NCBI GenBank assembly: GCA_947644185.1
Contig: CANRZC010000097.1
Coordinates: forward strand, 1 to 8,264
Origin: an uncultured Acetatifactor sp.
GTDB lineage: Bacteria > Bacillota > Clostridia > Lachnospirales > Lachnospiraceae
Length of the DNA: 8,264 nt
Reading direction: 5' to 3'
How positions within the stretch are numbered: position 1 is the stretch's first letter; the number at the start of each line of letters is the position of its first letter. The notes beneath the pieces were generated by a model. It did no database searches and was not told the origin of the DNA. It saw nothing but the letters and a program-made list of their open reading frames with translations. The translations under genes and the position numbers were made by a program. Shown here in pieces: positions 5,428-8,264 of the stretch.

Positions 5428-7322
5428 GGATAAAAAAAGACAGCAAAGGTTTTTTTGCCAGGCGCATCAATTCCCTGGAATATCACAGGGCAGGTTTTGA
5501 GCTGTTACAGTTTGTCCACAGAGTGGATGCAACGGCCATACCCCTGCGGATCATAAGCAGTGTGCTGAAGGTGTCGGGCGCATATCTGGGTCTGTACCTG
5601 ACGGCACAGCTGATTGACACCCTGCTGGAGGGGCGGTTTCAGGAGAGCTTTTCCTGGGGCTGTGCTGTGGTGGCCTCTGGGCTGATTTTCGGCGTGGCTG
5701 AGGAGCTGCTAAAAAAGGCATATGCAAAATCCGCCCAGCGCTGTACTCTTGCCTTTGCCGTTATGATGCGGGAGAAGACGGCATCTTTAGATTACGAGAC
5801 CATGGAGCAGCCTCAGGTGTCAGACAGGATATACAACTCTGAGCGCACGGCCCAAGTTTACGGTGGGCTGGGCGCTGTGGTAGACAATTACCAGGGCCTG
5901 CTTTCCGGGCTGCTGGAAATTGCAGGAGCCCTGGGAATGATCGGGGCGCTGTGCTTCACCCAACCCACAGCGCAGGACTCTGTGCTTTGCTTTGCGGCGC
6001 GTCCGGCGGTGTCTGTGGCATTGTTGTTCCTGTTCCTCTGCCTGACAGGCATATATAGGGCAAGGCAGAGCTCGGGAATGGTGAAGAATTCGGAAAAAAT
6101 CATGGAGGAATACACTGGGGTGCAGACGACGCTGAATTACCTGCTGTCCAGGGTGATGATGAACCTCCAGGCGGCAAAGGTGATCCGCATCTATGACATG
6201 AAAGATATGCTGGTGGACAATATCAGGAAATGCAATGAGAAAAGTGACCGATTGTTCGACAGAATGTGGGATACGGAAATCAAAGGCGGGCTTAAGATCA
6301 ATCTGGCCAATGGCTTTTTTACCCTGTTCAGTTATCTCTTTGTGGCGGTGAAAGCGCTGGCAGGAGCCATTACCATAGGAGCCTTTACCCAGTACACTGG
6401 GGCTATGGTAAAGCTGTCCGGTGGTCTGCAGAGCATCACCATGTACAGTACAGTAATCAAGATTACCAGCGTCTACATGGCAGACTTCCTGGAGCTGATG
6501 AAGCTGGAGAGCAGCCATGCCACAGGTACGATTCCCGTGGAGAAGCGCCTGGACGGAGAGTATGAGATCGAGTTTAAGGACGTGAGCTTTCAGTATCCAG
6601 GCAGCCAGGAGATGATCCTGAAGCATGTGGACTGCAAGCTGACTCTGAAGAACAAGCTTGCGCTGGTGGGAAAGAACGGCGCGGGCAAGACCACTTTTGT
6701 AAAGCTTCTGTGCAGGCTGTATGAACCTACGGAAGGGATTATCACCCTGAATGGCATCGACATCCGCAAGTACAGAGAGGAAGAGTACAGGGAGCTGTTT
6801 GGCGTGGTGTTCCAGGATTTCAAGCTGTTTGCTTTCCCTCTGTGGCAGAACCTGACGGCGGGATATGAAAAGGAGGATGGCAGAATCCGAGACAGCTTAG
6901 AGCGGGCCGGGGTCTGGGAGTTTGCGAGCAGGCTCCCCCAGGGGACAGACACATTGTTGTTTGTGGACAGGGAGGGCGGCGTGGACATCAGTGGCGGTGA
7001 GGCCCAGAAGCTGGCGCTGGCGAGAGCCTTGTACAAGGATGCGCCTTTCGTGGTGCTGGACGAGCCCACGGCAGCCCTAGATCCCATCAGCGAGGCGGAA
7101 GTCTACACAAAATTCCATGAGATGGTGAAAGACAAGACCAGCATTTACATTTCCCATCGTATGGCAAGCTGTCGGTTCTGCGACGACATTGTTGTATTCG
7201 AAGACGGACAAATCGTGGAGCGGGGTAGCCATGAAGAGCTTCTGGCGAGGCAGGGTCAGTACGCTGACATGTGGCATGCCCAGGCGAAATATTATGTGGC
7301 GGAAAAGGTGGGGAATCAATAG
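5424..7322 (+). CDS. ABC exporter half-transporter 2 (type I exporter, membrane domain fused to ATPase)
   Basis: This is the 632-residue second half of the exporter, translationally coupled to the first by ATGA and with its own GGGAGG (5411-5416) 7 nt before ATG. Hydrophobic segments lie near residues 39-68, 76-96, 159-178, 194-213 and 294-329, with a possible further one at 335-358. The ATPase domain begins near 380: A-loop Y391 in VSFQYPG, Walker A GKNGAGKTT (416-424), Q-loop VVFQDFK (Q464), signature DISGGEAQK (521-529), Walker B FVVLDEPT (542-549, catalytic E547) and switch H578 in SHR. Signature wording (ISGGE) differs from the consensus LSGGQ, but no catalytic residue is missing. The ATPase domain closely resembles that of half 1 (VVFQ, FAFP or FSFP, LDEPTAALDPI), suggesting paralogues from an old duplication. 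BmrCD and LmrCD are structural precedents for such pairs; the substrate cannot be told from sequence. No clear terminator follows. Confidence 0.93.
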   Translation: MRIKKDSKGFFARRINSLEYHRAGFELLQFVHRVDATAIPLRIISSVLKVSGAYLGLYLTAQLIDTLLEGRFQESFSWGCAVVASGLIFGVAEELLKKAYAKSAQRCTLAFAVMMREKTASLDYETMEQPQVSDRIYNSERTAQVYGGLGAVVDNYQGLLSGLLEIAGALGMIGALCFTQPTAQDSVLCFAARPAVSVALLFLFLCLTGIYRARQSSGMVKNSEKIMEEYTGVQTTLNYLLSRVMMNLQAAKVIRIYDMKDMLVDNIRKCNEKSDRLFDRMWDTEIKGGLKINLANGFFTLFSYLFVAVKALAGAITIGAFTQYTGAMVKLSGGLQSITMYSTVIKITSVYMADFLELMKLESSHATGTIPVEKRLDGEYEIEFKDVSFQYPGSQEMILKHVDCKLTLKNKLALVGKNGAGKTTFVKLLCRLYEPTEGIITLNGIDIRKYREEEYRELFGVVFQDFKLFAFPLWQNLTAGYEKEDGRIRDSLERAGVWEFASRLPQGTDTLLFVDREGGVDISGGEAQKLALARALYKDAPFVVLDEPTAALDPISEAEVYTKFHEMVKDKTSIYISHRMASCRFCDDIVVFEDGQIVERGSHEELLARQGQYADMWHAQAKYYVAEKVGNQ

Positions 7323-7339
7323 TATTTTTTAGATTATCA

Positions 7340-7368
7340 TTGTAATGCCTTAAGAAATTCGGTATACT
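7340..7368 (+). promoter_or_regulatory. Sigma-A-type promoter for the acetyltransferase gene
   Basis: TTGTAA (7340-7345) and TATACT (7363-7368) are separated by 17 bp, a near-consensus vegetative promoter. Transcription would start near 7375, giving an untranslated leader of about 68 nt before ATG 7443. The rest of the gap 7323-7442 holds a possible leader ORF and a small hairpin. Confidence 0.65.
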
Positions 7369-7410
7369 AAGGACTGACAGGTGATTTCGATACGGCGTAG
7401 AGGAAAGGAA

Positions 7411-7476
7411 GTGAAAAGTCGGGCAAGCCTACCCGATAAGGAATGTTGGATATCACTCAGGGTAAAATCAGGATAA
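7411..7476 (+). CDS. Possible 21-codon leader ORF overlapping the acetyltransferase start
   Basis: GTG 7411 has AGAGG (7399-7403) 7 nt upstream, a better-placed binding site than that of the acetyltransferase itself. It reads VKSRASLPDK... and stops at TAA 7474-7476, overlapping the next gene by 34 nt in another frame. It has no recognisable homology. It could be a translated leader that affects access to the downstream start, or chance. A 6-bp stem (7418-7423 with 7432-7437, one G-T pair) ends directly before the downstream AAGGA. Confidence 0.25.
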   Translation: MKSRASLPDKECWISLRVKSG

Positions 7477-7997
7477 GGACCATGGGTCCAGAGGACGCTG
7501 CCCTATTGCTAAAATGGATGACGGATATGCGCGTGCTGGAGTTTTATGAGGGGAGAGACAAGCGGTTTACGGAAGAGCTGATCTATGAGGACTTTTTTGA
7601 AGAGGATGATGAGGGCGTAATAAAAGTCATTCTGGAATATGACAGAAGGTCCATTGGCTATGGTCAAATTTATCCTATTCTTGACGAAGGCTATAAAGAA
7701 TATGAATATGAAAATCGGAATGAGACTGTATACGGCATGGATCAATTCATCGGCGAGCCTGATTTTTGGAACAGGGGAATCGGGGCGGAATACCTGAGGC
7801 TTGTCCTGAAGTTCTTAAGGGAAGAACGACAGGCTGATGCCGTCATCATGGATCCCCATCAGACAAACACAAGGGCGATTAAATGTTATCAAAAGACAGG
7901 ATTTCGAATCATCAAACCTTTGCCGGAGCATGAGCTGCATGAGGGAAAGATGAGAGACTGTTATTTGATGGAGTATCGCTATGAAGACAATGCTTAA
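7443..7997 (+). CDS. aac(6'): Aminoglycoside 6'-N-acetyltransferase, AAC(6')-Ie-like, GNAT fold, stand-alone
   Basis: The predicted enzyme transfers acetyl from acetyl-CoA to the 6'-amino group of aminoglycosides. Its 184 residues follow, by recall, the N-terminal domain of bifunctional AAC(6')-Ie-APH(2'') nearly end to end: LKWMTDMRVLEFYEGRDK (23-40), IGYGQIY (71-77), VYGMDQFIGEP (96-106), ADAVIMDPH (131-139), YQKTGFRII (149-157), PEHELHEGK (161-169) and the end MEYRYEDNA. D100 corresponds to the proposed active-site Asp99. The GNAT acetyl-CoA loop is NRGIG (110-114). It stops just where the bifunctional enzyme continues into the phosphotransferase part; no APH domain follows. AAC(6')-Im is a known stand-alone relative. 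The binding site AAGGA (7438-7442) touches the ATG, an unusually tight spacing. The gene is visibly more AT-rich than its left-hand neighbours, hinting at acquisition. A GNAT of other specificity is possible but less likely. Confidence 0.88.
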   Translation: MLDITQGKIRIRTMGPEDAALLLKWMTDMRVLEFYEGRDKRFTEELIYEDFFEEDDEGVIKVILEYDRRSIGYGQIYPILDEGYKEYEYENRNETVYGMDQFIGEPDFWNRGIGAEYLRLVLKFLREERQADAVIMDPHQTNTRAIKCYQKTGFRIIKPLPEHELHEGKMRDCYLMEYRYEDNA

Positions 7998-8029
7998 TAA
8001 TGTGGAATAAGGGAGAAAGTCAAGAGCAA

Positions 8030-8224
8030 ATGTATAACGAAGCTTCACATCATAAGAAAACCGATTTAGACAGAATTAATATAACCCAGGAGCCTCCCAG
8101 GGAAGAACCCGCCAGGCAATACTACTTCATGGCAAAATGCCGAGAACATGTAAAAGCCTTTGAGCAGAAAAACGGCCGTCCCCCCAGAGCCTGCGTGACC
8201 ACCTTCGGCTGTCCGAAAGTGTGA
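8030..8224 (+). pseudogene. miaB: Truncated 5' fragment of miaB (tRNA methylthiotransferase)
   Basis: MiaB is a radical-SAM enzyme that adds the 2-methylthio group to i6A37 in tRNA and normally has over 430 residues. Only 64 codons are present. The N-terminal extension (EPPREEPARQYYFMAKCREHVKAF, residues 22-45, shown here as two runs: EPPREEPARQ and YYFMAKCREHVKAF) and RACVTTFGC match the start of clostridial MiaB, where TTFGCQMN opens the MTTase domain. After that first iron-sulfur cysteine the frame reads only PKV and stops. The other two MTTase cysteines, the CxxxCxxC radical-SAM motif and the TRAM domain are absent, and no frame downstream restores them. The start is probably ATG 8030 with GGGAG (8011-8015); ATG 8000, 2 nt after the acetyltransferase stop, would add 10 residues. 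Closeness to the acetyltransferase suggests co-transcription. The truncation coincides with the dyad at 8200-8221. Confidence 0.8.
8200..8221. other. Imperfect dyad at the miaB break: candidate attachment-site junction
   Basis: CACCTTCGG (8200-8208) and CCGAAAGTG (8213-8221) are inverted repeats with one mismatch around the centre CTGT. The left arm is miaB coding sequence (TTFG). The right arm lies beyond the point where similarity to MiaB ends. Such symmetry around a short core is what attachment sites of serine recombinases look like. No recombinase gene is within view. Confidence 0.4.
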
Positions 8225-8264
8225 GTAAAAAAGAAGTTGAAATCTATTGATAAATACAAGGCTT
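8225..8264. other. AT-rich sequence beyond the miaB break, no gene recognised
   Basis: These 40 bases are clearly AT-richer than the miaB fragment and have no match to the MTTase domain. Two frames on the minus strand are open from the window edge into the break, so the end of a leftward gene cannot be excluded, but nothing is recognisable. Confidence 0.4.

Noticed and set aside
5820..6626. 268-codon minus-strand ORF
   Set aside because: It is fully antisense to a clear ABC exporter and has no recognisable domain; it is expected from GC-rich codon shadows.
7323..7339. Terminator after the exporter pair
   Set aside because: A T-run (7324-7330) is present but no stem precedes it.
8200..8264. 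Simple frameshift as the explanation for the short miaB
   Set aside because: None of the three forward frames after TTFGC gives the expected QMN continuation, so the sequence itself changes rather than the frame.
1..8264. CRISPR array, tRNA or rRNA gene, insertion sequence
   Set aside because: No regularly spaced repeats, no tRNA-like cloverleaf, no rRNA motifs and no transposase reading frame were seen.

Overview
The window looks like a chromosomal segment of a Gram-positive Clostridia, most probably a Lachnospiraceae-type gut bacterium. This is inferred from the closely packed operons with purine-rich ribosome binding sites, the moderately high GC content, the AgrC/LytTR-type two-component system, and a MiaB N-terminus of the extended kind I associate with that family. 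All convincing genes are on the + strand.

Layout. (1) Positions 97-3398 form one operon: a peptidase T (pepT), a LytTR response regulator whose start lies 23 nt inside pepT, and an HPK10/AgrC-type sensor kinase. (2) Positions 3399-3522 are a compact control region. It holds a direct repeat ACAATTCGG-N12-ACATTTCAT that closely fits the ComE-type operators of LytTR regulators, then a rho-independent terminator, then a -10-like TATATT. (3) Positions 3523-7322 encode two overlapping (ATGA) ABC exporter half-transporters. (4) Positions 7323-7442 carry a good sigma-A-type promoter and a possible 21-codon leader ORF. (5) Positions 7443-7997 encode a stand-alone aminoglycoside 6'-N-acetyltransferase very like the N-terminal half of the bifunctional AAC(6')-Ie-APH(2''). 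(6) Positions 8030-8224 are the first 64 codons of miaB, cut off at the first conserved MTTase cysteine (TTFGC). The sequence then changes to AT-rich DNA, and an imperfect dyad sits exactly across the join.

How the genes may work together. The most coherent reading is a signal-responsive export module. The kinase senses an unknown, possibly peptide, signal. The LytTR regulator binds the repeat pair at 3410-3439 and switches on the ABC pair. PepT, translationally tied to the regulator, could recycle peptides. No agrD/agrB-like or comC-like signal gene is visible, so the signal and the exported substrate are unknown. Separately, the right edge looks like the attachment junction of an integrated element in miaB. 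That is an inference from the truncation and the dyad and needs the neighbouring sequence to confirm.
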